NCBI GenBank assembly: GCA_028023455.1 | Contig: JAQFVV010012405.1 | Coordinates: forward strand, 8,845,291 to 8,909,290 | Reading direction: 5' to 3' | Length of the DNA: 64,000 bases | Source of the DNA: Epiperipatus broadwayi | Taxonomy: Eukaryota > Onychophora > Udeonychophora > Euonychophora > Peripatidae | In this document: piece by piece, positions 33,480-46,509 of the stretch | Position numbering within the stretch: position 1 is the stretch's first letter | Layout of the letters: every line of letters begins with the position of its first letter | Program-made: the position numbers and the translations under genes | The notes under the pieces: model-generated | The model's input: the letters and a program-made list of their open reading frames with translations, nothing else | The model's database searches: none | What the model was told of the DNA's origin: nothing

Positions 33480-33910
33480 TGATCAAAGTAAAACAATTTT
33501 GTTGCTAACTTTAGACTCTGGATAGTTATTACCTAAGTAATATCCTACCAAGTGAAATAATCTCATCTCTGGTGATACACACTGGATAGTTATTAAATCT
33601 TAGGTGCTGTACCATTCTTCTAATGGTGACTACAAAGCAAAATAATCTCTTTGTTGATGATTATTGAGACAATGCAAAATAATGTCATTGCTAGCTACAC
33701 ACACTGGATAGTTATTAAAACTTAAGTTATCTAATAGCTTACAAAGAGCAACTACAAAGCAAAATAATTTCATTTCTGATTATATATATTGGAGTGTTGT
33801 GATATCCTATAAATAGCATATATAAAATAAAATAATCTCAATAATCTCATCATTGACAAATGCAATGACAAAGCAAAATAATTTCTTTGCTAATCACACT
33901 GCTTGAGTTC
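33480..33910 (+). repeat. Degenerate tandem repeat
   Basis: A unit with CACTGGATAGTTATTA and ACAAAGCAAAATAATCTC recurs about four times with a spacing of roughly 100 bp and many changes. It is a decayed minisatellite. Confidence 0.7.
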
Positions 33911-34559
33911 TGTAAATGTCATATAAATAATGATAAATTTCCCACATTGAGGAAAGAAGCATTGAAATATGCAACTGTGTTTGGAAAAATTTATTGCTGT
34001 GAACATTTCTTTTCAAAACTTAGCACCTGCATTCAAGACTGACCGACACAAACCTGGAAAAGCAGTTATGAGTAGCAACATCATTAATATCAGTTAATAT
34101 CACATGCCTCACCAAAGAAAAGCAGTTTCAACCATCACATTAGGAATGACCAATATAGCAGGAGAATTTTTAAAATGATGATTTATATAATCTGAAAATG
34201 CTTTTAGTAAATATTCAAATGGCTCTTGGCAAATGTTAACATCTCAGTATCATACTAATATTTTTTGAACTAATCTATTATATGTCTATAATAAAATATA
34301 TTGATTCTTTTAATCAAAGATTAATTCGCTTTGCATTCATTTGCTTTATAATAAGAAATCTGAGGCAAATTTTGCACAGTAAAATGCAGATACATGTGAA
34401 ATTTTATGGCATATCTTATTACTCTATTTGTATTATTTATCTACAATGGTGTAATAATATTTTATATTACTTTCCAAAATCATTTACAATTATATATGAG
34501 ATAATATAAATATCTGCAGACACTTCACTGCCACATAATTAACAATGTGCACCAAAAAT

Positions 34560-35010
34560 TACTGTTCTGTTTTTTTTATTTGCAAACCAAATTGAATTGG
34601 GATGCTTAGAAAATAGTATACCAAAGAATCTCCAGAAATTCTATTCAATAATCACCAGATTCTTAAAAAGTTCAAACACTGGTTTCCCACCAACTCTTTC
34701 ATTTAACATGTTTACTATATGGAAGATGAAGAAATCATGAATCATTTCCAATTTCATTGTTCTGAATTACAAACTTAAAAAAATATCATAACTCAGTCAC
34801 ATACACCTTCTCTAAGTAAATTTATTCATACTCTAGAATTAGAACTATTTTCAAATATCAACATTCATCTTTATTTTGTGATTTTTATGATAACGTTTTA
34901 CTTTCAATTTCAAATCAAGGAAATTACATCCCTACTTTTTAACAAAATGATGAAAAGTAAGAAAACAAGCCTTAGCTCCAATTGATATTTATTCAACTAC
35001 ATAGAACTTT
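34560..35010 (+). mobile_element. Possible LINE C-terminal relic
   Basis: A broken frame around 34690-34870 reads YMEDEEIMNHFQFHCSELQT, which resembles the E...HxxxxC knuckle of LINE family 1 (EDETIDHIIHRCPRLKT). Later text has the tone of that family's tail but is heavily mutated. Only the knuckle similarity supports it. Confidence 0.35.
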
Positions 35011-36185
35011 CTCTCTTTACCTACAAAGTTGTAAATAGGAACTAAACTATAATCAAATCATATACATTCAATATAAATAATATCTACAAATATTGTAATT
35101 GTATAGTATAAACTTAAAAATATGTATAAACCGGGTACTTTTGAATTGTTTTGTATAAATGTAACATTAGCATTATGTAATCCTTTATTCTTTCTCTTTC
35201 TTCTAACTTATAACTGAGCCTTGTTATATCAGCCACAACATTATAACACAATATCTTTTAAAAATTAAGTATAATGATGAATAATATATAATGAGAACAC
35301 ATATAATAACGTACTATAATCGCAAGAGTATTCATTATGATTATATATTATGTTTATCTAGAAGATAGATCTAAATTAGATTATGGGTTTATCAAGTGAA
35401 TTTGATACAAAAGTATCTATTTATAACTTTGATACCAGAAACTGTAAGAAGATTAAGAAATTCCCACAGAAATACTTTTATTTTTACAGCAGGCACGGCA
35501 GTTTAATGCAAATTTTATTTACAACTATTTGATTTTAATTAATAAAACTAAAAGTCTTTTAATAAAAATTGAATCATGCAATCCTATCTAAGTATTACAA
35601 TATACGATGGATTATACACCTACATACAAATTTAATGAAATAAGTTAATAAATTGACTCTATAATATTAAAACTATAATATAACATTTTTTAATAGCAAA
35701 CCAAAATTTATTTGCTGTAATAATTAATGTAATGTGTATTTACTGCGTTTATCCATATGTACATATATAATGCCACACATATAGCCATGATAATACCATT
35801 ATATATGTATCTGTTTTAATAAGGTTTGAACCTAGCATAGATAGAGTTGGTACTCAGGCTGAAGGTGAAATGGTGAGGGATAAAAGGATTATTGTTCAGT
35901 TGCTTGAGTTTTTATTAAGATAATAAGAATTGGCAATAAAGATGGATGGATGATGATATAGCGCAAGTTAGTTTCTTAAATTTAATAGATGGCTTTAACA
36001 GATTTTTAACATTTAAAATTATTATATATTAAATGTTGCCATATATGTATAAAATAAGATAAAGCAGCTTCTTCTATTAATACAGCGTAGCCAGCCCCCC
36101 CCCCCAATATTCTTTCACAGAGTAATTAATTAAAAATGAAGGATAGGATAGTATTTGAAATCGATGTTTGTTTGTTTTGTTTTTT
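35011..36185. other. AT-rich spacer with C run
   Basis: No gene. A run of C at about 36094-36106 interrupts the AT-rich text. Confidence 0.4.
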
Positions 36186-36189
36186 TTTT

Positions 36190-36305
36190 GGTTAGAGACC
36201 CATTTACTGATTATTATTGATTATCTGGATTGACTACAGGCCGATTCTCTGATAAAGAAATACTAAGCCTATTGGAAAATATCAAGTTTATTCGATTCAG
36301 ATTCG
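36190..36305 (+). repeat. SINE body (dispersed family)
   Basis: GTTAGAGACCCATTTACTGA and GGATTGACTACAGGCCGATT, then AAATACTAAGCCTATTGGAA, match the pattern of the copies at 7560, 16200, 46530 and 59520. Confidence 0.5.
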
Positions 36306-37855
36306 AAATTAGTACGTAGGTATGGCAAGCGATGTGTATATATTGCAATATATATGTGTATGGTGGTTTATCGTATTATTCATCTTGAATTTGTACCGCT
36401 ATATATGTTATTTCTAATGATTGTTACTTTCTAGAAATTGTAACTGTTTTCCAGGTGTATCATAAAAGTTTGCCTGAAGCCATACTGTATTTCATGTTTT
36501 ATTTTATCTTTCTTTCTATCACTAGTTTTCTCATTGATTTTGAGTAAAAACAATCAGTCATATTTTTAATTATTGGACCTTAGAGTTTTGATGACATTGA
36601 GTAAACCAGCCGGAAAGGGTGAAGTTTCCTGCGAGTTTAAAATGAACAATTAAAAATGGAGCCCGGTGGATGAGACATTGGCATGGCACCTGGGATTTTT
36701 TTTTTTCAAATTAATAGGTGGGGTCAAGTTTTTCAAGAGTAGAAGTGTGATTGTCATTATAGAGGAAACATTTTTGGAACAAAAATTTTACTGTGAAAGT
36801 TAAGCGAGAGAAAAAATCTTGGGCATATATTTGAGTGTAATTAAATTTTTACATAATGGGGGTGGGGGGGGGGAGTAACGAAAAGTACTTAAGCTGAGAT
36901 TTGGAAGACCATTGGTGGTGCTTTTTTTGTTCATGTGACACATTTGGACAACACCCATCAAATTGTGACACCTGGGCTATTAATCCAGTAAGTGTTGTAT
37001 AGCGTGCTTTTAATTTTTTAAACAGTCTATATTTTGGCCATGATTGATAGCTTTACGTTTGAACGTTTAGAAGGTTTTTGTTAATATTTTTTATTTATTA
37101 TTATTATTTTTAATATAAAGGGTAAAATCTTAGTTTTTAATCGAAATTTTAGTTTTTTTAACGTGGATTAAGTGCTAGTTGAATTGTATTTGAATTAATA
37201 TTCCAGTTATATCACTAAATATCATTTATGGAATATATGTGACTATACGTGTGTCTTAGCGTGTTTTATATATATTGTTTTGGAATTGGTAATCTAATTT
37301 TATTTTCAAACTTTTTTTTTTAAATAAAAAGAATACCACTGCATGTAACGTTACTTTCCTTCAGATCCTATAAGATACTCTCCCTCCTCAATAGATCACA
37401 TTATATCACAATCGTATTTTTGTTTTTATAGTATGCCATCGTGTTGTTTTTGACCAACTTAAATTAAACTGATATCTTTAATCTATAGCTAGCTATCTGA
37501 AACTAAAAGCTAAGCCTAATTGAGACCTGAAAATTTTTTCCATGTTTATCCAGCCTGGACTCAAACTTGGAATCATGAAGTGAAAGGTGGATATGCTAGC
37601 CATTGTGTTATGAGCCATTATACTTTATCATTAATGACATCTTTAACTTCATTAAAAACTGGAATATGGCATCTAGTTTATGGTCAAATAGACATGAGCC
37701 AATCCTGATATTTACAACTAGTTTGTGATGATAATGGTTTTCATTATATTCATATGATGTTCTCTTATTGTGCTCTTTGATCTGCTGACACAATCATTCT
37801 AAGACAGTTTTTTTTTTCAATCCTTTTTCTAATAGTGACACCCCCAACTTGGTAA
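36306..37855. other. AT-rich spacer
   Basis: A G-rich run lies at about 36860-36874. No reading frame has recognisable content. Confidence 0.4.
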
Positions 37856-38577
37856 TTGTTTTGCCATATCTCTGCTTCTAGGTATAGAATTTTTTGCTTT
37901 TTATAATTATAAATAATTCGTAACATTTTTATTAATAAGTTCTTTCACTGCAATGGTTATAAAGCTATTAAATAATTTTTAATAATAAAAAAATACATAC
38001 AAATAATATATTTAATGCAGTATTTAAGCCTGGTGGAATCTGGATTTCTTCTCCAACTGATTTCAATCTCTTTTTTTAAAAACACTTGTTACTGCATAGA
38101 AAATCCTAATTCACATAAATTGATAATTGAAAATTGCAGCAATAAGTTTAAAGCTTTCTTTGCAATTTGAGGATGTTCCTCTTTTATGTGAATCTATTTT
38201 TTTATATATACATTAATTTTAGATTTCCATTAGAAAAAGATTTGTGATAATGCCTACCATTCCACGTCACCATATCTTTGAAATATCACTGCAACACACT
38301 AATGTTGCTGGCACCCTTGTTGAAAATCACTTTTCTTAGGAAACTAGTGGAAGATGTCAGTAGATAACTTTCAATGAGGTCCTTAAAATTTAGTTTTTCA
38401 ATTCAGAGTCAAGTTCATGTGCCTATAAGACCACATTGATTTAGAATGGAAAACAAAGGTGTTGAAACTTTAAATCATTAGCATTAGTAGAAAATTGCCA
38501 TTAGATTGACACACTGAAGAATAGTATTCTTTATAAGAAAAAAGCCGCATACAATAGTTGTAGGAATTTGATTTTAC

Positions 38578-38594
38578 TGCCATCTAGTGGCCAT
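38578..38594 (-). promoter_or_regulatory. CTCF-like motif, left of the fold-back apex
   Basis: On the minus strand TGGCCACTAGATGGCAG resembles the bilaterian CTCF core (CCA-C/T-AGxxGGCA). The mirrored copy is at 38705-38721. Binding is unproven. Confidence 0.3.
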
Positions 38595-38704
38595 CAGTTT
38601 TAATCATTGCCTATATTTGAGTTTTAAAATGGAACTAGAATTATCAATACTGTCTAATGAGATGAGGGTAAGTGTTGCTGAAATATAGGCAATGATTAAA
38701 ACTG

Positions 38705-38721
38705 ATGGCCATTAGATGGCA
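38705..38721 (+). promoter_or_regulatory. CTCF-like motif, right of the fold-back apex
   Basis: TGGCCATTAGATGGCAG, the inverted partner of 38578-38594, pointing outward from the apex. One base differs from its partner. Confidence 0.28.
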
Positions 38722-39559
38722 GTAAAATCAAATTCCTATGACTATTGTCTATGGTTTTTTCTTGTAAAGAATGTTATTCTTCACTGAGTCAATCCAATGG
38801 TAATTTTCTGCTAATGCTAATGGTTTGAAGTTTCAAAGCCTTTGTTTGCCAGTCTAAGTTAATGTGGTTATATAGATATATGGGTCATCTGACACTAAAA
38901 TGAAAACTAAGTTTTAAGGATCTTGCACTTGTTTCCTAAGAGAAGTGTTTTTCAACCAAGGTGCCGGCATAGGTTAGTATGTTGCAATGACATTTCAAGG
39001 TTTTGTAAAGAAAATCTAAAATTAAAATACAAAAAAAAAAAATTCACATCTGCTATTGTAAAGAAAGCTTTAGTTTTATTGTTTCAATTATCAATTTATG
39101 TGAATTAGGTTTTTCTATGCAGTAACAAGTGTTAAAAAAAAAAAGAGACTAAAATCAGTTGGAGAAGAAATCCAAAAGGCTTAAATACTGCATTAAATAT
39201 ATTATTTGTATGTATTTTTTTATTATTAAAAATTATTTAACTTAACTTAATATTAAGAAATATTTATAATTACAAAAAGTAACAAATTCTACACATAGAA
39301 ATTATATAAAGAAGTTGAGGTATGGCAAAAAAAAATATTTATTTTTATTTAAACAAAAAAAAACTATATGGATGTATAATATGGAGTAAAATAATGTAGA
39401 CTGTAGAAACATTAGAGCATTGTCTTTATATTGAATCCAAGATCAGTGCTAAAACATCTAAGCAGATATTTTTTTTAAAAAATAAGTTTTTTTGCTCTTG
39501 AACCAAACATGAAAATGTTTCATGTGCATCATCATCAAAAATTATGAGTTCAATATCCA

Positions 39560-40440
39560 CAGATATCATCATCATCATCAACCATTATCAATCCACTGCA
39601 GGATGAAGGTCTCTCCAAGTTCAATCCATCTTTTCCGATCTTTAACTTCTCTTCTCCACATCAACCCTGCAAACTTTCTTATTTCATCCATCCATCTCAC
39701 ATGTGGTCTCTTTCTGGGTCTTTTACAATCTCTTGGAATCCAGTTTAAAATTTCAATTGTCCATCTATTATCATCTCTTCTAGCAATATGTCCAGCCCAA
39801 CTCCACTTCAGTCCCTTAATTTTTTCAAGGAGATCAGTAACACCTGTTTGTTCTCTTACCCATACATTGCGTTTTCGATCTCTTCTTGTTACTCCCAACA
39901 TGCATCTCTCCATACTCCTTTGAGTGGTTTGAAGTCTCTGTATTGCTCTTCTATTAAGTGTCCAAATATCAGATCCATAAGTAAGAACTGGCAAAACACA
40001 TTTATTAAAAACCTTCCTTTTCAAACACATAGGCATATTTCCTTTTAGTATCAAGTTATTTCTACCAAAAGCACTCCAACCAAGTTTAATTCTATGATTA
40101 ATTTCATCCATTATGTTTCCATCTGTATTAATAATCTGACCAAGGTATTTGTAACTGTTAACTTCTTCTAATTCATCATAATCAATCTTTATTTTCATAT
40201 TTTGAGAAAATCTATTAAACATTACTTTAGTCTTTTCAACATTTATCTTTAGTCCTACTTTCCTACTTTCATCTGATAACTCCTGCAACATTTCCTGTAC
40301 TCTAAAGCATTATTTGCAAAAACAACTACATCATCTGCAAAATCTAAATGACTTAAATAATCTCCATTTACTTTCACTCCTTTAGCTTTCCATTTTAATC
40401 CATAAAATACTTCTTGCAGCACTGCTGTATGATGCATTAT
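39560..40440 (-). mobile_element. RTE/BovB-type LINE, 5'-truncated
   Basis: On the minus strand the copy starts in the RT just before the catalytic box and runs to the end of the protein. It finishes in a short TGATGATGATGA tail (plus-strand ATCATCATCATCA at about 39568-39580), typical of RTE elements, which end in simple repeats. It is the best preserved LINE in the window: one frameshift, near 40290, separates the two frames. A small relic of the same family is at 6540. Confidence 0.88.
39578..40291 (-). pseudogene. RTE/BovB reverse transcriptase C-terminal region
   Basis: A 237-residue open frame. It contains LKINVEKTKVMFN, NSYKYLGQIINTDGNIMDEI, then KRKVFNKCVLPVLTYGSDIW. QRSMERCMLGVTRRDRKRN, SWAGHIARRDDNRWT and RPRKRPHVRWMDEI follow in the canonical RTE order. 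The upstream frame (40255-40437) supplies YLSHLDFADDVVVFANN with an intact FADD box. Joining needs one frameshift correction. The function in life would be target-primed reverse transcription of RTE RNA. Confidence 0.88.
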
Positions 40441-41228
40441 TCATTGTAAGATGGCTGAATGCTTGCATTATTTTTAAATATCATCTATTCATATGCTAAA
40501 GAATCTTTCCATTTTGTTTGAATCTTATGTAATATCTAATATTAATTTTTCATTCTTCATTTGATATATTCAAATTTTTATTTTTGTTGAGTAGGCTTTG
40601 CTGTGCCTTTAACAATAATTTTTAAAAGAATGTGTCTTACTCAGTTAATGTTAGGCACAATCTGACCAAAACATTAATAAAATTAATACTATAATAATAA
40701 TAGGAATGGAAAACTATTTAGGAAAATTTAAATTTTAATAAAAATAGTATAATCATAAAACTACAATAAAATATACAAATACAAATAAATATATGCATTA
40801 AAATTAAATATCCCATTTATGTAACAACGCAATGTGCGAGTCTTTCGTGTTTATTGCATTGGTATATTTGCTATAAACCATGCCTTTTTATATTTTCTTT
40901 TTCAGTCATTATGTTCAGTCCAACCACCATCTCACTATTTTAAACTTCATTTGTGAAAGGATTTAGATAACTCAAGAGGAAAAAAAAATTGTAATTTTTA
41001 TCTCAGCCATTTTTTAAGTCTTCATTCATTAAATCTTATATGATTGTTTATTTACATAACTTTTGTTTTTATGAGATACGTAGTTACAATTGACTGTTAC
41101 AGCTTTTTTATAATCATTGGGCCTATTCAAAAGCAAGATCATTAAAACAAACCAAAGTTTGCCCCTTACATACTTTTATTTTAACTGAAACACACAGGCT
41201 TATTATGTACCTGTGTCTATATATGAAA
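40441..41228. other. AT-rich spacer, nothing recognised
   Basis: No supported features. Confidence 0.4.
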
Positions 41229-41328
41229 TATATAGGGTATATGAGCACAGACTTTCACATGATCCACCACTCTCCACACTATCTCATAACACTGATACAC
41301 TTGAACACATATATGTCGAAAAGATAAA

Positions 41329-41384
41329 TAATCACCAATATACGTATTTCATGCTAAACCAGCAATCATCAGTTGGCCAGATTA
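41329..41384 (-). ncRNA. Hammerhead ribozyme-like motif, family B (41-kb left arm)
   Basis: Minus strand: TAATC and CCAA (stem I 5' side), the CTGATGA box at 41372-41366, stem II TGCTG/TAGCA with loop GTT, then GAAA. The self-complementary ATACGTAT gives stem III, then A as the cleavage base. TTGG pairs with CCAA and GATTA with TAATC. All core positions are present. The stem II base pair next to the core is U-U, a mild defect. Confidence 0.75.
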
Positions 41385-41522
41385 CCATCTCCACATATAT
41401 ATGCTATAAGTGCTCAGATATATATTAAGATGTGGAGTAGATTGAAGCCTGTCCATTAAAGTATGAGTATTGGCTATCTTAATATATATCTGAGCATTTA
41501 TAGCATATATGTATGGAGATGG

Positions 41523-41578
41523 TAATCTGGACCAACAGATGATTGCTGGTTTAGCATGAAATACGTGTGTTGGGATTA
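41523..41578 (+). ncRNA. Hammerhead-like motif with mutated core (41-kb right arm)
   Basis: Inverted partner of 41329-41384. The core box reads CAGATGA instead of CTGATGA, so cleavage is predicted to be lost. Stem II (TTGCTGGTTTAGCAT) and GAAA are unchanged. Confidence 0.7.
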
Positions 41579-41678
41579 TTTATCTTTTCGACATATATGT
41601 GTTCAAGTGTATCAGGGTTATGAGATAGTGTGGAGCATGGTGGGTACAGTGAAAGTCTGTGCTCTTATACCCTATATA

Positions 41679-43920
41679 CTTTTAAGTATTATAGAAGCTT
41701 TGGTTTCAGCTCAACCTTGTTTTAATTGAACTAACAGTCAAATGAATGCCTTTTGGATCTGATATTTTTCTTCTAATTATTATTTTGATATCATTCACTC
41801 TGACTCTCTTCCTTAGATTTTTGAGAGTGATCCTGAAACTTTATCTTTCTCTCTTTCTTTGCATTTTCCTGCTTCAACCCCAGATATACTTGTTTTTTCA
41901 TATAGCTGCATTATATTTTTGAATTGCATTAATCATCAGTTTGATTATTCTCCAAATGCTTGATGGCAAAAACTAAATTTTGTCAAGTAGGCAAAATTCT
42001 TTTATCTTATAAATTTTATCATTTGTTTCTTCAACTGAGTACTTGGTTCAATTATAACCATGATAACTTTCCCAATTATTGCTTTCACATATAATTGCAA
42101 GGTATGCCTTTTTTTTATTTGCTTTTTTTCATTATTCCCTTTCTTCCAATTGGAAATCTCATTCTCTTAATGGACTTCATTATCCATAAATTTTTCATGT
42201 AAGTACTCCATTATATTTTGGTTATTTTATAGTAAGTTGTTTTACCACTAATGCTACATTTATTTTTGGCTTCACCATTGTAGTTTATTTTACCACATTA
42301 TCAGAAATTTTATGGACTTTTCTGTCGAGCACATATTATCTTTTCCATATTGTCTCCATTAATTTTAAAGCCACCACGCTTTCATATCAGTGATAATTTT
42401 TTCAATTGTGTTTCTATTAATCCTAGCAGCTTTTGCTTTTTGTACTTTTTGGAAATTTTTACCCAAACATATTTTTTCTTATTATTATCTCTATTGCTTG
42501 CTCATTCTTTTCTATTGTTTGCAGATTTGTCTCATTAATTTCTGTGATTTGATAATTTATTTATATTTATTTCTTTGCATATATTTATTATAATCATAAT
42601 CATCATTATGTTTCTTTCTTTTGAGAGCTGTCTTGACTCTTTCGTGTTAATTTTATTAAATAGTATACCATCGGTCACCCTTCCATGCATCTTTCTCTTA
42701 TGCTGATTGAGATCCATGCTTAAATTCATTATTTTTCTGTTTCTTTAATGATTTTAAATTTATTTGCCTATATGTATTTTAATAAGTTCTTATTTATAAT
42801 TCTAAATATTATTGCCCTCTTTTTATAGATCTTATTGTTACTTTTTAATTTTGTCATTTGCTTGCTTTTTTTTATTAGTGCTGTTCATTCTTTTCTATTT
42901 CTTTGCATACAATTTCCTTTATAGACCTGTTTATAAGCTACTTTTTTGTTCTTCTCTTAATTTTATATTTAAACCATTAAATCAACTTTATTTTGGAATA
43001 AATATTAATTCAGGTTTGAACCTGGCTTAGATTTTATTGTGATTCTTTTACAGCAGCTGTAGAGATAAAATTAATAATATGTATTTGAGCCATTGTATTG
43101 TTGCCAGTTCATGTAATATAGAGAAAAAAAAAGAAGAGGAATGGATAGATGTTTAATTGGATGATCGGTGTTTATTTTATTTCTAATTGTCACATATTTG
43201 TTAATATTTTATGCAGTGGAATAAAATATAAAGGATGTATATATCCCACAGTCATTATTAATGTATTGGTACAAAATATTATTAAATATTTTTTTTAACC
43301 ATAAAGGTCATAAATTCAATTCTTGTTTCATAATTAAGATGATGACATTATATTTTCTAACCCTTATCAATTTGCAACCATCTATATGATGGTCAGACTA
43401 AGAGTAGCAATATCCAGCAGCTTTATTTATAATCCAAGTGTATCAAATGTTTCTAAAGTGCCTTTTTTTTATTATAGAAGATTATATTTGATGTCTTTGA
43501 TGTCCTTTTTGTAGAAAATTATATAATGAAGTTCTACTCTTATATCCCAATTCCTTCCCTATTAATATACTGACATACTTATCAGTCTAAAGTATACGCA
43601 CACTCAGAAAAGTAAACAAGCTGTTTAATTAATTACACAATGGAAATGAGACAAGATTTAAATAATATTGGCATAGGTGCTAAATTTAGTTTTAAGTTAT
43701 TAAACAAATAATTTATTAAACAGTTTGATGAACAAAAAAAATACTCATGGTTATATGTATATCCAGATGATGTGTCAGAAAAATATTACATTGGCATACT
43801 CTTTTCAAATAATGAGAAAGATAAAAAAATACAATGAGCTGCAATGTCTAGCCTTCATTTATGAATCTAACCTGTGTATTGCTGACACATCTCATTCTTT
43901 ACACATTAGGCATCTATTTA
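41679..43920. other. Pyrimidine-rich and AT-rich spacer
   Basis: From about 41750 to 43000 the plus strand is dominated by T and C. This opens long Phe/Leu/Ile frames (42350-42593, 42812-43030) that look like membrane proteins but lack conserved features and are composition artefacts. Confidence 0.45.
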
Positions 43921-43929
43921 GTATATATT

Positions 43930-44010
43930 AGAGGTGGCCAAACTTTTAGACATTGGGGGTGACTTTTTTTTGGTGAAAATGTATCCAAGGATGACTACAT
44001 TTTTTTCCGG
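43930..44010 (+). mobile_element. Possible hAT-type terminal fragment
   Basis: AGAGGTGGCCAAACTTTTAG with a following GGGGGTGAC resembles one end of some hAT elements. No partner terminus was found nearby. Confidence 0.25.
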
Positions 44011-46505
44011 ACTTTGAACCGAAAACCAGAAAAATTTTGCACCATCTATCAGCCATTTTTAGTTACATTTTCATTATTTTATGCTTATTTTATCATAAAT
44101 TCATAGCTTTATCGGTATTTAAATTTTAATTCCAAAAAAGTCCACTATTGACAGCATTTTTGGCAAAAAATCAATTTCTGATTGCAGTCTATTGTATATA
44201 GTCTGGCCTCTTTTCCCTTATAAAGTGCCAAAAGCACTGACTGTTAACTTCGGCTATTGTTCTCCAGGCATTTCTAACTATCAAAGTCAGAAATCAAACC
44301 AAAATGTTTTATGCTTTCATAATAGATTTTGAATGTAAATAAATATATTTCTCATAATTTTTTACATTCATAATTAAGTTTTTATATTAATTTACCTAAA
44401 TATAAACTTTGATTCGAAAATTTTTAAATTTTACAAGAAGAATAATCAAGAAAAAGAGAATAGTTCTGGGCCACTATTTAAGACAAGTGAATAATGTTGA
44501 CTGCTATTTGCATATCAATGACATTCAGTGATAGCTAGCAAAACAAAAATATTTTTCATAAATATTTATGAATTTTATGATTACTTTTTACACTATATTG
44601 ACTAATAATGTGTCTAGATTTAGATTTTTTTAAAAAATATTTAATTTTAGACAAAGAAAAGTCAACAGAAGTGACTAATCAGCTATTATAATTTCTAAGA
44701 CACAAGAAATCATCTGTTTTCACATAATGATGGATTGAAATATAATTTCTTTGTTTTACTGCAGGCTATTTTTCATATATTTCTCTTCAGTTATTAACAT
44801 TATTTTTTACATTTAACCAATTTTAATGTAAAATAATTCAATTTTTAGAAGCTAAATCAAAACAATTCTGATTATTGTACATTAATATATTTCAGAAAGA
44901 AAACTGGCTAGATCGTATTTAATGAAAAATCATTCAAATTTTTACTCAATCTGGCCAATAAGAAAATTCATCAGACAAAAGGTTAAATAATTAAGAAATA
45001 AATAATTAAATAATTGTTTGAGAACTTAAAATCAGACTAAATATTAGCTTAGTGGTGATGATTACCCATGGTTGTGGCATTTAATAAATAGAGGAACATA
45101 TAAATTTAAAAATATGGGAATTGTTTTATGCAAAGTGTATCATATTTAAATAATAGGGATCCTGAGTATATTTATCTCTTTCCATTTTTCTAACCTATTG
45201 ATATCTGGTTGTGTGTAACGTTTTTTTTATATGTTTGGATTAAGTAGAAAAAGGTAAATCTATATTTTAAAAAAAGGAAATAAAAAATTATAAAATTTAA
45301 GAATTTATAAGTAAATACAAAAAGTTTGATTCATATTATTAAAAAAAATAAAAATGATTTGGTATTTAATTTGTGGATGATTAAAAAAAAAAGAAAAATA
45401 TAAGCTAGTTTAAAAAAAAATACACAATGGAGTATATCTAATAAATGTTTTGTAATTAAAGGATTACCTCATAATTTGTTTTAAAATGGACTAGAAAAAC
45501 AACCTATCATTAGCGTTTTTTTTTAAAAAAAAAAAACTTGATAAGCAAGAGGGAACTTATTAGCCAGGAAAAAGTTTTATCAGTATCGGAAGACTAAAAA
45601 AAATAAGAATAATGAATTCAGATTCTTTCACTTGCAGAGATAGATAGAATCAACTTCATTGAAACCTCCATTCAGAAAGTCAGTGGTTCAAATTCCTTCA
45701 TATAAGCATAGGAGATTGACCCACATTCAGTCACCTTCATCAAACCAAAATTAGAAAAGAAAAACAACAGTATAAATACAACAGATTACACAGCCTAGTA
45801 ACAACTACTGTGTAAAAAAGTTACAGAGCTAGGAAATACTCTTTAATACCAAATTTTGTTCTTGCCATTCTTGAAAATGATTTCCAACAGCCACTGTACA
45901 TTATTCTTCCAAGATACAATTCCTTCTCAGTAAAAAGATTTCCTGCCATGCCTTCGAATTAATGGTAGCTGACGGTCTGATAAAAGTATAATTCTGATGC
46001 TTGAAAATTGCCCTAGCTTGTTGAAATGAAGAAGTATTCAAAAAGATCCAACCTTGGAGATTAAAAAACTTAAAAAATAGAGTAATAAATTATTAAAAAA
46101 CTATAATGCCAAAGACAAATCTGTGGTTTTAGAAACCTACTTGACAGTAATCTTCCTTTTTATTATAATATTTGTAAATATTTTTTATTATTATTAATTA
46201 ATGTATAATTATAATACATACTAATTTTGTTTATTGGAATACTAATAAAAATTAAATACTGTCTATATTAGTAATAATAAAATAAAAATTCATATAACAT
46301 TATAATACTAGCCAAAAAACCTAAACTTTACTAAAATTCTTCCACAGCCATAGTTTTATCTATTAATATATAGTTTTATCTAGTTTAATTTCATCTGAAC
46401 TCATTTTGATTTCAAGTGAGCCTATCATTGGATAAGCTATGTAATCATAATATATGTATGAAGGGCTTCATAATAATAGCATTGGTTTTAAATTCATGCT
46501 AAGTA
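44011..46505. other. AT-rich spacer
   Basis: No gene. A degenerate tRNA-like B box (AGTGGTTCAAATTCC) near 45680 may mark an old SINE head. Confidence 0.4.
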
Positions 46506-46509
46506 AAGT

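Larger units (their letters stand above)
37859..39335. repeat. Large fold-back (inverted repeat) element
   Basis: The left arm (37859-38618) and right arm (38681-39335) are inverted copies with a loop of about 62 nt. Matching landmarks from outside in: TTTTGCCATATCTC / GAGGTATGGCAAAA, CTTCTCCAACTGATTT / AAATCAGTTGGAGAAG, and ATAGGCAATGATTAAAACTG near the apex. The left arm is about 100 bp longer because of internal indels. A segment GTGTTTTTCAACCAAGGTGC in the right arm resembles hAT ends. No coding sequence. Confidence 0.92.
41229..41678. repeat. Fold-back element with a hammerhead in each arm
   Basis: Arms 41229-41430 and 41477-41678 are each about 202 bp and inverted (TATATAGGGTAT at the left edge, ATACCCTATATA at the right), with a 46-nt loop. 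Each arm carries one hammerhead-like unit of the family also seen at 59.9-61.3 kb. No coding sequence, and no flanking duplication that I can see. Confidence 0.9.

Noticed and set aside
42350-43030. Hydrophobic open frames resembling membrane proteins
   Set aside because: They follow from T/C-rich composition, overlap in several frames, and contain no conserved residues.
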